From contig JAJVDF010000247.1 of assembly GCA_022410635.1 (NCBI GenBank), forward strand, positions 1,151,216-1,215,215: DNA of 64,000 nt, given 5' to 3'. The notes beneath the pieces were generated by a model. That model did no database searches. It had not been told where the DNA came from and saw only the letters and a list, made by a program, of their open reading frames with translations. Shown in pieces: positions 44,480-57,720 of the stretch. This stretch comes from Tretioscincus oriximinensis (Eukaryota; Chordata; Lepidosauria; Squamata; Gymnophthalmidae). The position numbers and the translations under genes are program-made. How positions within the stretch are numbered: position 1 is the first letter of the stretch; every line of letters starts with the position of its first letter.

Positions 44480-44532
44480 TGGTTGGGTTATGGGAGCTGG
44501 AATGTGACATTCCAGCTCCCATAACCCAACCA
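44480..44532. repeat. Perfect 26-bp palindrome with a single-base centre
   Basis: TGGTTGGGTTATGGGAGCTG begins the left arm. The right arm is its exact complement after one G at 44506. It lies next to a family-A-like stretch starting near 44411. Confidence 0.95.
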
Positions 44533-46267
44533 GCTTCCTGTAAGCAAAAAACAAGTTTCTGTGGGTGAGACTGGTACAGATTGGCTAAAAAGGCATCCTC
44601 CCTTCCATAGCTAGCTGCAGTGCAGGGTGGGAGTGTAGTCCTCAGGGCAGGACTCTGCCCAGTGCTTGGACTACGCTTCCCATCAGGCCCTGCCACCACC
44701 TCAACAACAGCTTCACCAGCTTCATAAAGCTGCTGGGCATCCAAACTTTTATAATAAGCACTTGTCATTGTGGAAAAAAGCCATAGAAAAACAGGCAAGA
44801 ACCATAAAACCAGAAACAGAAATTCTGCCAGAAGATGAGAAACAGAAGCTGGTCATTTTGTTATTGTTGACAATTGGTGCCCCATCCATCCATCCACAAC
44901 TAGACTGAAATGCTACAATATGNTAATGCTGCAATTCACTTGAAAAACCAAATAATTCAATGGAGCACAGAAAGTAGCAATAGTCCTTCAAGCCTAACTG
45001 TCTTTAATAAAACAGTTCATTAAATGTAATATGACCTAAACGTGAGGGAAATGTGAGCTTTTGTCATGCGATGTTGTGCAGTTCAGTGTGTGCTTTATGA
45101 AGAATGACAAAGGTTTGATAGGGAAGTTGAGTAAATTCCAGGTAATTTTAGGCCANGCATTCAGGGAACTCTAGTAACAGCTGCAGAGAAAGCTTGTTTG
45201 CTAAACAGCAGGGCTAAACAGATGGATGTTTTTTTAAAAAAAAAAAACAAAATCACCAGTGGCTCAAAGGCAGAAATGNAGAAAGAACATATTTAAAAAC
45301 AAATAAGCCCACGCCTTAGTTATTCCCTAGATATAATTCTACAATAGTCTTCACAGAAATGAACCACCAAAAGTGATCCCGACTACAAATAAACGAATAT
45401 CCTGCCGATACTTGCTTTACTATATATTTTGCCACCTTCAGATAGGTTCTTTTATGTTGTTTTCTATAATAATGAACCCATAAATTTCGATTAGTTGCTG
45501 GAGCAGTGAACCTTTTATGATTTTTGGTCCTGCCCTTTTCAAAGATTTGCACAATGTGATTCTTAACTCTGGCTGCATCCACATGGCAGACTGGTAGTGG
45601 CATCGTGCAGACATAGAAGCTGTTCTGCCACACACAAGCACACCTTGCTCAAAAGGCCCATTGCTCTACGTTTTCTCAGACTACATATTGTCCACACCTG
45701 CAGTGGAGCCCACCAGGGAACTGCTCCATCCCTGTCATGTGGCTCATGGCACAGATGACTTCAAAGCCATGGCAAGAATATGCATGAAGCCATACGAGAG
45801 CATGCACCTAGCTGCCAACTGGGCCAGCTCTTGTGCCGTGACTGCCGAGAGCCACATGAGTGCCAGGACAGCATCCCGTTGATTGCCGTGACGGTGCTGC
45901 ACTCCTTGCACACAACAGCACAGCACACAGCAACAGCACACAGCATTGGAGATGAATGTGGGAGGAGTAGCAAATGTCTATAGCCCGCTATACCCTTAAA
46001 ATGTGCAGCATGGCCACATGGGTGGAAGCAGTCTCTTACTGTCTCTATTTGGATTAAATCTCATGTCTCAGTGTATCCTTGGAAAACAATTCTTGTTTGC
46101 AATCATAGTAAAACTTTCTCCAGCTCTAGACTTGTAAAGAAGTTGACCCATTATCTAGTGACTTTGTTCTGGCATTATTCAAACTTGTTATAGATGAAAA
46201 ACTGATAAAGGTATTTTTTGTTGTTGTTGTTTAGTTTGTAATGTGTTTTATTGCTATTCCTTTTGAT
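44533..46267. other. Intergenic; possible MITE at about 45565-46035
   Basis: GGCTGCATCCACATGGCAG on the left and GCATGGCCACATGGGTGG on the right are loosely inverted. The interior is GC-richer with CACAGCA runs. The call is weak. Confidence 0.3.
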
Positions 46268-46515
46268 GCGAGCCAGTCTGATCTTGTAGTTAGAGTGTTA
46301 GATTCTTATCTGGTAGCCTTCTGTTTCACGTCTGCACTCCTCCATGAAACCAGCCCAGTGACCTTATTGGGCAAGTCACAGGTCATCGGAGCTCACTCTG
46401 CCCCACCTACTTCATAAAGTATCTGTTGTGAAGAGAAAACCAGAAGATTTTAAGCCGCTTTGATTTCCTTTGGGTTGAAAAAAGTGGGGTGTAACAACCA
46501 AATCTCCTCCTTCTG
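46268..46515 (+). mobile_element. tRNA-derived SINE, family B variant
   Basis: GCGAGCCAGTCTGATC and GTTAGAGTGTTAGATTCTTA give the head. The tail TTTTAAGCCGCTTTGATTTC then GGGGTGTAACAACC differs from the 28848 copy and is of the SINE-A kind, so the two families share tail modules. Confidence 0.75.
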
Positions 46516-47164
46516 TTTAATACTTTGTTTTTACTTAAAAAATATTTATACACTATCAGGGTGGTTTTAACTACTTTTATAGACAGAATCCCTCAGTGTG
46601 CCTGACAAAAATTTAAAATCATAAAAAGAACCAGTCCAAAGTAAGAAGTGATTACAGCATAGGAATTGGGAGGCCCAGATGTGGAATGGAATATGTGTTC
46701 ACAGATACAAAAAAAAGGGGATCAGGAGCACCTTACTAGCATGTGGCCTTTATTGTCTCATTCCTTCTTTAATTTGTCTTGTTAAGCCTATGATGAAAGT
46801 GAAAGAACTGGCTGTGGTGAGATGGATCCCAGTTTTGAAACATTGCATGAACACTGCCAAAGGTAATTCTGCATTGGCTAGGACAGCAAGGATACTACAG
46901 GAAACGAGACTCTAGGGCCATGTTCTTACAGGGAGAAAAAACGGGATCCAAAGCTGTTTGGATCCGAGCTGGCTGCATGCAATTCCCATGTAATCCAAAT
47001 GGAAAATGCACTGGAAATACTCTGTCTGCATAGCAATGTGTTTTCTGAGCGGAGTTCGCTCCAAAAACTGTCGCAGGTGCAGCTTAATGAAATTTGTGTC
47101 ATGTGCACTCTGGCAACGATTTTGCNGTGCGCTCCAATGGGAGTTCAGATTGAACAGCTGGAGG
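46516..47164. other. Intergenic, nothing recognised
   Basis: The only structure is GGATCCAAAGCTGTTTGGATCC-type local symmetry near 46947-46968. Confidence 0.45.
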
Positions 47165-48678
47165 CCCGGTCCCCCAAAGGCTGAAATATTTAATTTTTCT
47201 TTAAGATCAGGCACAGTACCAGTAGATTGGAGGGTAGCTAACGTAACATCAATCTTAAAAAAAGGATCCCGGGATGATCCGGGAAATTATAGACCCGTCA
47301 GCTTAACATCAGTTCCAGGTAAAGTGTTTGAAACCAATAATTCTTTGAGGATGTTAACAAGCATGTAGATAAAGGGGATCCAGTTGGTATTGTCTATCTA
47401 GATTTTCAGAAGGCTTTTGATAAAGTCCCTCATCAAAGTCTCCTAAAAGAGCTCCACACTCATGGTATATAAGAGGATAGACTTTGTCCTGGATTGGAAA
47501 CTGGCTAAAAGAAAGAAAACAGAGAGTAATAATAAATGATCAGTTCTCTGAGTGGAAAGAGGTAAGAAGTTGGGTANCCCAGGGGTCCGTACTGGGACGT
47601 TTGCTTTTCAATATATTCATAAACAATCTGGGTGCCAAGGTAAGTAGCGAAATACCCAAGTTCGCTGATGTCACTAAACTGTTCAGGATAGTGAAAACTG
47701 AAAATGATTGTAAGGCACTTCAGAGTGATCTATTGGAATTTCGTGAGTGGCCATCAAAGTGGCAAATGCACTTCAATTTAAGCAAGTGCAAAGCCATGCA
47801 AATTGGGGCAAAGAACCCCAATTACTCCTATCAATTGATGGGAGCCAACCTTTCTGTGACTGAGCAAGAAAAGGATCTTGGGGTATTGGTGGACAATTCA
47901 ATGAAGATGTCAATCCAGTGTGCAGCAGCAGCAAAAAAGGCAAATTCCATATTGGGGATAATTAGGAAAGGAATTGAAAATAAGTCAGCAAATGTTATTT
48001 TGCCTCTTAATAAACCTGTGGTGAGGCCACATTTGGAATACTGTGTTCAGTTCTGGTCACCACATCTCAAGAGGAATGCAGAACTAGAGAAGGTGTAGAA
48101 AAGGGCAACCAGAATGATCAAGTGTCTGGAGCACCTTCCTTATGAAGTCAGGCTGTAACGTCTTGGCCTCTTCAGCCTTGAAAGGCAACGTTTGAAAGGT
48201 GATCTTATTGAAATGTGCAAAATCATGCAGGGGATGGATAGGGTGAATAGAGAAAAAATGTTTTCTCTATTACACAACACAAGGACCAGAGGGCACTCCT
48301 TGAAACTGATGGGCAGAAAGTGTGATCAGACAAAGGAAAGTATTTTTTCACCCAGAGGGTAATCGGCCTGTGGAATTTACCTTCTGAAGAGGTGGTGGTA
48401 GCTAACAGTTTTGATAGTTTCAAGACAGGACTAGACAGGTTTATGGACACCAAGGGTATAAATGTGTACTAGGATGGATGTCTGGATGTTGCCTCCGGGG
48501 TGGAGCAACAGGCAGGACTCCTGAAATACCATTTGCAGGGAGTCATGAACAGGTGCATATTTTGCTTTCCTTTGTTCGGACTGCCCAGGTGCATCTGGTG
48601 GGCCTCTATATGACACCGAATACTGGACTGGATAGGCTGTGGCCTGACCCAGTATGGCTCTTCTTATATTCTTATGAA
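47165..48678 (+). mobile_element. CR1 LINE, 5'-truncated, with decayed reverse transcriptase and complete 3' end
   Basis: The sequence starts in the reverse transcriptase (VPVDWRVANVTSILKKGSRD, NYRPVSLTSVPGKVFE). It continues in another frame with GIVYLDFQKAFDKVPH, then QGSVLGRLLFNIFINNL, LSKCKAMQIG, KDLGVLVDNSMK and YCVQFWSPHL. It ends at the TTCTTATATTCTTATG tail. Frameshifts lie near 47345 and 47480, with a stop near 47470. The catalytic box reads FADV instead of the usual ADD, so the enzyme is dead. Confidence 0.95.
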
Positions 48679-48834
48679 GTCCAGAACAGCAGGAGATCTA
48701 AGCTGATATCCTGCCTTCCCCCTCACCTCTTTTTTACTGTAGTTGATCAGAATGTTGTGAATAGCTGAAGGTACTAAAATGGGGTTGGAGGTGGCAGAAA
48801 ATAGTGAAAGGAAAACACCAAGAGGTGTGGGTGC

Positions 48835-49045
48835 CCTGTACTGGCGTCAGCTGTAGCCAACCTAGCTATTCAAAAGCAGGAAATTGTAATTAAATAAATG
48901 GAGACCATCACAACGTGGTGGGTAAGATACAATGTAAGTCTTCAAGTGAAAAAATAAGCTTGTAAGCTGCTTTGAGTCTCTTTGGGTAAGAAAAGCTAAG
49001 TATAAAAACCTAATTCTCCTCTTCCTCCTCTTTCTTTTTTCCAGT
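48835..49045 (+). mobile_element. SINE family A, 3' part
   Basis: GCTGTAGCCAACCTAGCTAT, ACCATCACAACGTGGTGG and TTGTAAGCTGCTTTGAGTC match the body and tail, followed by CTCCTCTTCC repeats. Confidence 0.85.
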
Positions 49046-52000
49046 GATGCCCTGCATTGGAATAGGAGAGGTAATATGTTTCTATGCATTTCATTATGTT
49101 TTTGACATCACATAAATAAATAGACGGTGCTGTTTGGCCTAAAAAGATGAGACTTTTAGATTATTTTCAGAAAAGAATGTGATGTCATGCCTGGCAAGTA
49201 TAGTATTGGTTACCCTTTTTTTCCCTTCTTCATGGCCCTTTTTTCTTTTCTGTAAGCTAAAATTAATATTCTGCCCAATTGTGCTGGAAGTTTCACCAGA
49301 AATCCTCACATTATGTTGGGTGGGCAGGATTTTAAAAAACAATATTTTGAGACTCCCAAACCTGCTTGGGGGACCGAATAGCAATACCTTTGATCAAATA
49401 CATTTAAAAAAAAAAAAAACCATCTTGATGCTGGCAAGCTGACGTTTTTCTCAGAGGAAATTTAAAAGCTATGGTCAGTTAGTACTTCAAGCATAAGAAC
49501 TGGCTATCAATGGCTGGAAAATTGCCATTTTCCTAACTGAGGTATTGTCTGACCCTGTCAAGAGCAGAGCTTGTTTCCGGCAACACTTTGCCCCTCCTGG
49601 GTTTAATTTGGTATAGCAGCAAAAGGAGATGAAACGGAGATATGCCGGGTGGGAGCCAAGAGCCATATATCCTCAAAAGAGAGAGGTTCAGGCCAGAAAT
49701 ACTGACGTCATGGAAAGGCCACTGTGGGAGCCAAAGGCTGTGGAGAAAAGAGGGAGAGGGAAAGAAGATGGGCCTTTTCGGCAGCAGGAAACCCTGCTGC
49801 TCACAGTTTGTTTAAGTAAAGACACATGACAAAATAATGTATCCGTCTAATCCTGAAACCGCGGCTCCGTTTATTTGGTCTGGTCNCCTCCTCTGGGACA
49901 AGGCGGGGTGAATGAGTAGCGCAGAAGCATCAAGAAGAAGTGGAGGGGATCCAAATCTGTGCATGGCCATGGTCTCTTCTGGGAATTCACAATGATCCAC
50001 AGGGCCTTCAAAATGCCTGGGGCACCAAACTCTGCCATCGTCACAGCGGCCTCTGGCAAAAGAACATAAGGACTGCAGGGCACACAGTCCAGCATGCAAG
50101 AAGCAGTTCTAAAGCTATGTTATGTCCACAAGCAAAGTCCTTCCTGTGGTGAAATGCGTTTGTGTGTGAGCCTGCTACATTTCTAGGGCACTAAGTTCTT
50201 TGTGGAGGCTACAAGAGCTCTCCAGTGAGGCATCTCTCAGTGGCGCAATGGAGACACAGCCTGTGATCTGTGTGCATATTCAGCGGGTGGAGTCTGACAG
50301 CTGNTGGCACTTGAATAGCAAGGCGTATTTCAAGGGAATGGAGGCCTGATGGAGCAGAATGTGGTGTCTCAGGGAGTAACAGCAGAGNGGTTTGGGAATT
50401 TGGGGTAGGTTACTGAGTTTTGTGTGTAAGGCAGCAATCTGTGCAGACTTTGGTCTCAGTTTGGATGTAGTGAAGGCTCAATCTCCCAAAATTCTCAAGA
50501 AGAGGAAGGGTCANCTATTTCCTAAATAGCAACACATGAGAGCCAGTAAATGCAAGATCTAGAGAAGCTCTGGAGAAAGGTGAAGAAGGAATGGGAAAGG
50601 CCCATGTCTTTAAGGACCATTCAACAAGGTGTAGAACCAACACTCTTTTTGCAGATCTGCCAGGGTATGGGAATGATGTGCTAAACACACACCTTACATG
50701 TTGGGGTTCTCTGTTAGAAATATATTAATTGGCATAATATATTTTGATATAAAAATACACAAGCATTGGTCTCTAGATGCACAGGCCTCACTTTTGCAAA
50801 ATTTCTGGGAATTTCCCAGGCCTGGGTGTTGCAAGAGCACTAATCTCTCTTCCTGCCCTGAGGCTCACCCTGCTGTGCCTTGTTTACCTGCACCCATTAT
50901 CTCTGGGAGCATTCATTGACTCAGAAGCTTTGGCTTGATGGGATTAATCAATGGCCTAATAGCTCTGAGGAAGCTCTGACTATCACCTTTCCATGAGGTG
51001 AATGACTTGTCATAGGCCCTGTAAGCTGCAGAGATCATTCTTGTTCCACCCTAAATCATATTTGGAGTTTCCTGACACAGGCTGCACCCCTTGGGAGGAG
51101 GGAGAACCGTCACACAGGTGTCACCACCTCTGGTCCTCCCCAAACCACTTCTTCGGAACACCCATTCCCTCCCATCATGATAGGAAGGGTAGCTTTCCCC
51201 TGGGGACCTGACAGGAATGGAGTATGTATCTCAGGGCTGGTACAGAATTATGGGAGTGGTAGTTAAGTAACACCTGTTTAGTATCGATTCAGCAGTCGAC
51301 AAGCGGGTGCAGAATGCAAATAAGAGGAAAAACCAATCTTCTCTCTAAGGCACATCCTATTTGTCTCTGTCTCAACGGGGTTGTCATGAATATTACAGAA
51401 ATGCCAGGGGCAGCTTCCACTGTTTTTCTATCCACGGAAAACTGAATCTAAAACTTCTCCCCATAGCTCAGGGAAATGGGAAGGCTGTCACAATACGATC
51501 ATGCAAATACATTAAATTACCCTCTTGATACTCCCCAACGCCTTCAGCAATTACCTGGTTCAGATGTTTTAAGAGCTTTCTTATGAAGGTTTTGTATTGT
51601 GCCAAAGACAATTGCTGGATTCCAGGCCTAAATTCAACACTAAGGTTCCCAAGAGGTGAGCCCCAGAAGTGTTTCCAACAACAAGGATTTCAAGTTTGAA
51701 ATTTCATTACAAAGATTCATCTCCTAAAGATATCACAAAAGGATAAAGGAGAAAAGGGCTCTAGATGTAGAGAACAGTTTACTAATTACTTCATAATCAC
51801 AATAACTGAAGCACAGTTTTTTAAGAAGATTCTGGCTTTCTCTTTTTAAAACATAATTCTTTAAAAGAGCTTTCCATTCCCCTCCTGGGAGTAAATTTCA
51901 TTTGGGGTAGTAGGGATCGTGATATTTAGGTTACACATACTTTTAACTTTTCTCTGTTCCTTCCTGGGAACAAATGATTTTTTTTCTCGCTTTCACGTTT

Positions 52001-52529
52001 TAGTTTGGAAGGAAATTGTGGCTCCTTTATAGGAATTATTCTCTTTCCACACATGCTCCCACATGGTTTAGGGAAGATGTAAGCAGCAGGATCAAACTGA
52101 ATCATTGCCTTAAAACTGATCTAATCTCACATCACATCTCCTCTTGCTTTTGAAAGGAGGGAATGTTACAAAGAGTGGCCAATTCCACCTCCAAGGTACA
52201 GCTACTATTGCACAAAACCACTTTATTTCAAGAGGGAAGAAGTGCAGAAATCTCCTATAATTTGGCAGGTCTAGTTTGTCTAATTGCTGAAAATGCTATT
52301 TATTGTTGAGTGCTTCTACATGTTTTAGGGATTGACCTGTGTCATGGGGAAGGGATGCCCACATTCTTTTCAAAGCCGGGAACTGAAAGATGTAGGCTGG
52401 TAGCTATGTAGGTATATGTATGTATATATAACCGCCCTTCACCATTGGTCCCCTATTCCTTGCCATCTTTCAAGACTTAAGAGACCTGGATTTTGTAGCC
52501 TAGTTTCATAAGGGTTCAAGTCTCTTTTT
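49046..52529. other. Intergenic, nothing recognised
   Basis: There is an A-run at 49405 but no gene or clear transposon. Short frames here have no family resemblance. Confidence 0.5.
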
Positions 52530-52985
52530 GCATCTTCTGCAGTGGTGACCAAGGATTGTACACAGTATTCCAAATGTGGCCTCACCATAAATTATAAAGA
52601 GGTAAAATGACACTCACTGGCTTATTTTTTATTACCTTTCTCTCCTCTGTGGTCACAAAAACGCTACTGCACTGTAGGGGGGGAGAAAAGCAAAGTGAAT
52701 GCTCATTCACTTCGCTTTTCTTCTAACCATTCCCCCTTTCCCCCATGAGAACGCGGTCCAAGATCCCTTTCCTAGTCATAGAAAGGTTCGTCCCCATCAG
52801 TTGATAAGAGTAACTGCTTCAATATGCATGACTTTTCACTTGCTTACACTGAAGTTGTCCACTTATCCAATTTCAAGTGATGTCTCTGAAGCTCTTTATA
52901 ATCACTTTCAGTTTTCACTACCCTTAACATTTTAGTATGGTCAGTAAACTTGGTTATCTCACTATTTATCCAAGTATCTAAGTGG
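52530..52985 (-). mobile_element. CR1 LINE fragment, noncoding strand
   Basis: On the plus strand, CACAGTATTCCAAATGTGGC, CCAAGATCCCTTTCCTAGTC, CTTGCTTACACTGAAGTTGT and AGTATGGTCAGTAAACTTGG follow the reverse complement of sauropsid CR1. Divergence is high. Confidence 0.75.
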
Positions 52986-53084
52986 AAAAAGAAATGAATG
53001 AATCAGAAATCTGTTGGTTAAAATGGGTTAAAGAATCCAACATTCCAAGGTATATGAGGTTGGCAGCCTCTAGAGAGACAGGGA

Positions 53085-53275
53085 GGAAGATAAACAGGAA
53101 AGAAGGAAGACATAAGAAAGGGAAGGAAGAAAGAAGAGAAGGAAGGGAAATGAAGGAAAGGAGGAAGGCAGGGAAGGAGGGAGGAAGAAAGGAAGAACAA
53201 AGGAAAGAATGGATGAAAGGAAGAGAAGGAAGAAAAAAGGAAAGAAAATTGAAAGAAGGAATGAAACAAAGAATA
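53085..53275. repeat. Purine-rich GGAA/GAAG low-complexity tract
   Basis: About 190 bases are almost entirely purine on the plus strand. This makes the lysine/glutamate- and serine/phenylalanine-rich open frames here artefacts. Confidence 0.95.
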
Positions 53276-53614
53276 CAACAGGTTAATCCCACTAGTCAGT
53301 AATAAGATGGGAAATTTAAAAATGGTCAAAATTCTGTGGACCATTTAAAATAACTGCACATCTGACTAATTGGCAGGGGGGAATTAAAGAATGATAATAA
53401 TATCAGAAAGACTAAACAACAAATTATATGAACAAAGTTATAAGATTATGGGAGACTGCTATATGTGAATTTTAACCCACCAGAGAGAGATGTTAGACCA
53501 AATTATGAGTAGAAATAATGTGTTTCAAATATACTCATGAAACTATTTAAGACAANGAATAGTTGTAAATGCAATGAAAGCACCAGACAAGGAACTGGAA
53601 AGAATAAATAAAAC

Positions 53615-53742
53615 AGTTGAAGATTTTGCCATCTTCTGCTCCAGACTGCCCATCTGTGATTGGTGGGCCACTGTATGAGACGGAATGCTGGACTGGATGG
53701 GCTCCAGCCCTATTCAGCAGGGTTCCTCTTATGTTCTNATTG
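53615..53742 (+). mobile_element. CR1 LINE 3' end fragment
   Basis: TGCTCCAGACTGCCCATCTG, GGAATGCTGGACTGGATGGG and CCTCTTATGTTCTNAT match the CR1 terminus. Confidence 0.85.
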
Positions 53743-54998
53743 TCCAAAGTTCCAANACAACTGACCCGGTTCATTAATAGGATAGACCAGATTTGTTGAC
53801 ACTNCAATAAAAGGGATCTACATTCAGTTATAGGGTGTGTGTGAAAAAGCTACAAACCTTTGAATATTAATGGAGAGGTGATTTAATAAAATAATAAATG
53901 GTATATTAATCAGGACTAAGGCCTACTCATTCAGATTTATTGATTAGTCATTTGACCGTATCAAAAAAATAAAATACTACTAAAGTAAAATACAAAAAGC
54001 AGGGCAAAATACAAATAGAGTAAAAAACAAATGGCATCAATTTTAAAAAGTGTATAATCAGCAGTGTGAGTAACAGCATCTAAGACAGTAATCGAGAGTA
54101 TAAACCTCAAGGCTTAGAAACTTGCTCCCAAAACGTTGATCAGATTCTGGAAGTCCTAATACTGTATAGGCTGACTCCGATGATAGTGGACCTGTCCAAT
54201 CCCTGGAGTAGCACATGGACTTGGGCCTCTTTATTTAGTGACCGATGGGCGTGCAAGAAAGGAGCTAAGAAACATTGCCTAAGTTCTGAATAGGCTGGAC
54301 ATTCTAGTAAAAAGTGTGCCATGTCCTTCACAGCCAAGTCACTCCATAAGCAAAGTCTAGCAGCTCTTGGCTCTTTATGGAATCGGCTAAATTTCATTGC
54401 AGTGTCCAGTTGGTGAAATCTGACCAGAGTGAACTGTTTTCGCCATGCCCTGGGCATCGGAATAGTAAGATATTTTTCTAAGTTTATTTGGCGTTTATAT
54501 TCAACCAGATACAAGGTCGCTTTAGATTGAATTATGGCTGTGAGATCATTCTGCGAGGCTATATCTAGGGAGCGTTGTTTAAGTATCAATTTGGCCTTTA
54601 CACCAAAGTTGTTTAGACCTATGTGAGCTGTTTGATTCATCAGCCTAGCAAGCCAGGGTGACTTATGCAATTTTTTAGATTGATCTTCTAGGCAGAGTCT
54701 TGGGAGTCTTTGCCAGTTCATAAGTTTGAACTTAACCCAATAATTAAATTGTCTGCTTAGGATTTGGCACTCCTAGTTCTGTCCTAACTGCTGCTGATAA
54801 GGTGGAGCTTGAAACACCTAAAAAAGCTCACAGATATTTCAGGGGGAGGCTTCAAGTTTCTGCAAATTAGAGAAGCCCCATATAGGAAAATAGGTATTAT
54901 TTTGGCGCCAAAAACCTCTAGAACAAGTCTTAATGTTCCATGATTTCTATGATAATACAGCTTATATAAGCGGCAAACAGAGCCGTGGCTTTGGTAAT

Positions 54999-55862
54999 TT
55001 AACCATTTATATGATGTGACCACAAACCGGATGCTGCAAATGTAAGACCAAGATAGTGGTAAGATTGTACCTGTTCAATAGCCCAATCATCTAAGTACCA
55101 ATGTAACGATTTCCTAGAATTCCCAAATATTAACACTTTGGATTTCTCTCTGTTAATGATAAGATTGTTTGCATGACAGAAGAGGTTGAACTTGACCAGA
55201 GATCTCTTTAAATCCACTGGAACACTTGAGATCAACATCATATCATCAGCATATAAGAGAATATTATCTGGTCTTTCTGAAATGTGTGATCCTGGGAGCT
55301 CTGGGAGATTTAGGGCATCTATTATATCGTTCACATAAAAGTTAAATAAAAATGGAGCTAGGATACAACCTTGATGCACATCTGAGGTTGCACTGATTGG
55401 CTGANAAAGAGTATTTGAATAGAGTTATTTAATTAAGCCTAAAAGTCTAGCATCAGTGTTTGTTAATGAAAATTTGTTCCAAAGAATATCACAGTTCATA
55501 GAGTCAAAAGCAGCCGTTAGGTCGATGAAGGCTGTGTAAAGTTTTCGTCTGTTAGAGTTATGTTTATGGATTAGATGTTGCAAGATGAAGCAGTTATCGA
55601 TGGTGGAACAACCATTCCTAAAACCTGACTGCTCCTCATGTATAATGCTATTATCAGCTGCCCATTGTTCAATCTTATTTAGAAGGTATTTTGCATAGAT
55701 CTTTGCTGTAATGTCGATTAAGCTGATGGGGCGATAATTCTTCGGGTTGGCTTTATCACCTATTTTGTATATTGGAACAATGATGCTTATTTTCCAGCCC
55801 TTGGGAATCTGACCGGAGTGTTGATATATGAAAAGAGGCCAGCAAACAGCTGAGCCCACCAA
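54999..55862 (-). pseudogene. Reverse transcriptase core of the minus-strand LINE
   Basis: Two adjoining frames cover RT motifs from NYRPISL to YADDM. The YADD catalytic aspartates are intact (near 55240). The fingers/palm motif FIDLTAAFDS is also intact. A break near 55400 splits the domain, so it is not functional as read. Confidence 0.9.
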
Positions 55863-56362
55863 TCAGGCATACGTTTAAATAGTTCTGGTAGCATGAAATC
55901 TTCTCCTGGAGCCTTGTTATCTTTTAGTCCCATGACGATGTTAACTTCTCCCACATTTACTGGCAGCCAAATTGGTAAAAAAGAAAAATCAGTATTTCGG
56001 TTTTAAGTCAACCATTTTGGGGTTATATACATCTGGATTAAAAAGCTCTTTATAAAAAGCTTCCCACTGAGTAACTGGAATAGGGGAGTCGAATGAAATC
56101 CTCACCTCTCTCAGTTTGATTGAAACAGTATGCCAGAAAAAGATGGAATTGTGGGATTTGAGTGCTGATTCTAAGTCTAACCACACATTGGGATTATAGA
56201 GTGCTTTCTTCCTGGCAATCATGGATTTGTATCTTCGTCTACAATCTAACATGTTGTTGTGGGGTTAGGCGACTGTAGATTTATTTGCATGGCTTTTCTT
56301 AGGTTTTTCCTCACAGATATGCACTCCATGTCAAACCAAGGACTCACCCATGTGACACTTTT

Positions 56363-56452
56363 CATAGAATCATAGAATTATAGCGTAGGAAGGGATCACC
56401 AGGGTCATCGGGTCCAACCGCCTGCTCAATGCAGGATTCATTAAACTATCGC
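56363..56452 (-). mobile_element. CR1 fragment nested inside the LINE
   Basis: CATAGAATCATAGAATTATA and GGTCATCGGGTCCAACCG are the inverse CR1 type also seen at 26565. It interrupts the region between the endonuclease and reverse transcriptase. Confidence 0.8.
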
Positions 56453-57720
56453 AGAAAGATGGTTTTTCTCTTGGTGGAATCATTAGTGAAGGTAAGAAAC
56501 TTTTTCAGGTTCTGGCAAAGGGCTGAAAAGGCCTGTAATACTGCTGAGTCTGTAGCGTTGGCATTCAAACAAATGTCTTGCTTCAATGATACAGCCAATG
56601 GAGATCTCAAATAATCCTCAGTGGCTGTNACATCCACAGCCAGCCATCTTANTCTCTTGGTATGACTAAGCACAATTGGTTGTATTCCAGCACGGTTCTC
56701 TTGACAGCCTTGATGCAGGTCTGAATGAATATAAATTTCTACTGCCAGAGATTGATGGTCGCTGTCTTCCCTGGGATCACTATGATGTCCAAGAATAGGG
56801 CCGTATATTCCTTGGAGACACAGATGTAATCCACAGTGCTGCTGGACCTCAATGAATGGTATGTGAAGGGATAGTGGAAATTTATGTTAGATCCACTAAG
56901 TATCTGGAGATTGGATCTATATAAAGTCTTTATTAGTTTCAGGCTGGTCCTATTTCATTTTAAATCTCTAGCCTGCCAGTCAGCCACTAGGGGAAGGTCA
57001 TCCACAGGAACACCAGAGTCTGAGGAGAGGGAATCTATTGAATTCCCAATTCTTGCATTAAAATCCCCAGCCAGAATAATAAGTGCANTTGGATGTAAGC
57101 TGTTTATTTCTTCAACTCAATCGAGTTCCAAATTTCTGCTGAAAAAAATTTAGATGAAACTGGGGAGATGTAGATGCTTATAATAACTATAGAGCAGGGA
57201 AAGCTTTTGGCTGTATTTTGTGTCATGCAGTTGATCTTGACTGCAAGAATGTTTGACTGATAAGGTTGAACTTTGAAGAGTATCTCCTCACTTTTCCAAC
57301 CAAGCTCACCCTTGATCAGCAAGGCTAATCCGCTGCTTGGCCTTCCACATTTGGCAGTCTTATGGGCAGTTTGTGCCAACCTGTTAACCCTGGGATCTGA
57401 ATCTTTTGATCCTGTAGGAGCCAGGTTTCCTGGAAAACAAGTATAGAATGCTTGGCAAGGAATTCTGAGAGGAGTACATTAAAAGCTTTCCTGTCCATCC
57501 AGCTATGTTCCAGATCAACCGTTTTACAGGATGGTCGATATGATTTGATAGGGACAATTGCTCCTCAGGTTCTAAACAAATACAGCCATTACTTGCCAGA
57601 GGGGTAGGGTGGATTAAGTCATTAAAGTCTTCTCAGGGGCTGGAAGAATCATGGTATTCTGTTCCATTTCATTGGGCTCAAGATAGTGGAATTCGACACC
57701 TTTCATGAGAAACCCTGAAA

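Larger units (their letters stand above)
53925..57720 (-). mobile_element. Non-LTR retrotransposon (APE-type, not CR1/L2), near full length
   Basis: On the minus strand the order is endonuclease, reverse transcriptase, Cys/His tail and 3' UTR. The endonuclease has WNIAGWTGK then GLALLIKGELGW and SDHQSLAVEIY. The reverse transcriptase has NYRPISLIDITAKIY, EEQSGFRNGCSTID, FIDLTAAFDS, HQGCILAPFLFN and LLYADDMMLIS. The tail has CLWSDLAVKDMAHFLLECP. The 3' UTR ends near TAAATCTGAATGA. Frames are broken in several places (near 56250, 55420, 55000 and 54730). The RT style differs from CR1, L2 and RTE. A Vingi- or I-related clade is possible but not established. Confidence 0.9.

Noticed and set aside
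52982..53344. Open frames of about 105 residues on both strands
   Set aside because: They are low-complexity purine tract translations rich in K/E/R or S/F/L, with no domain.
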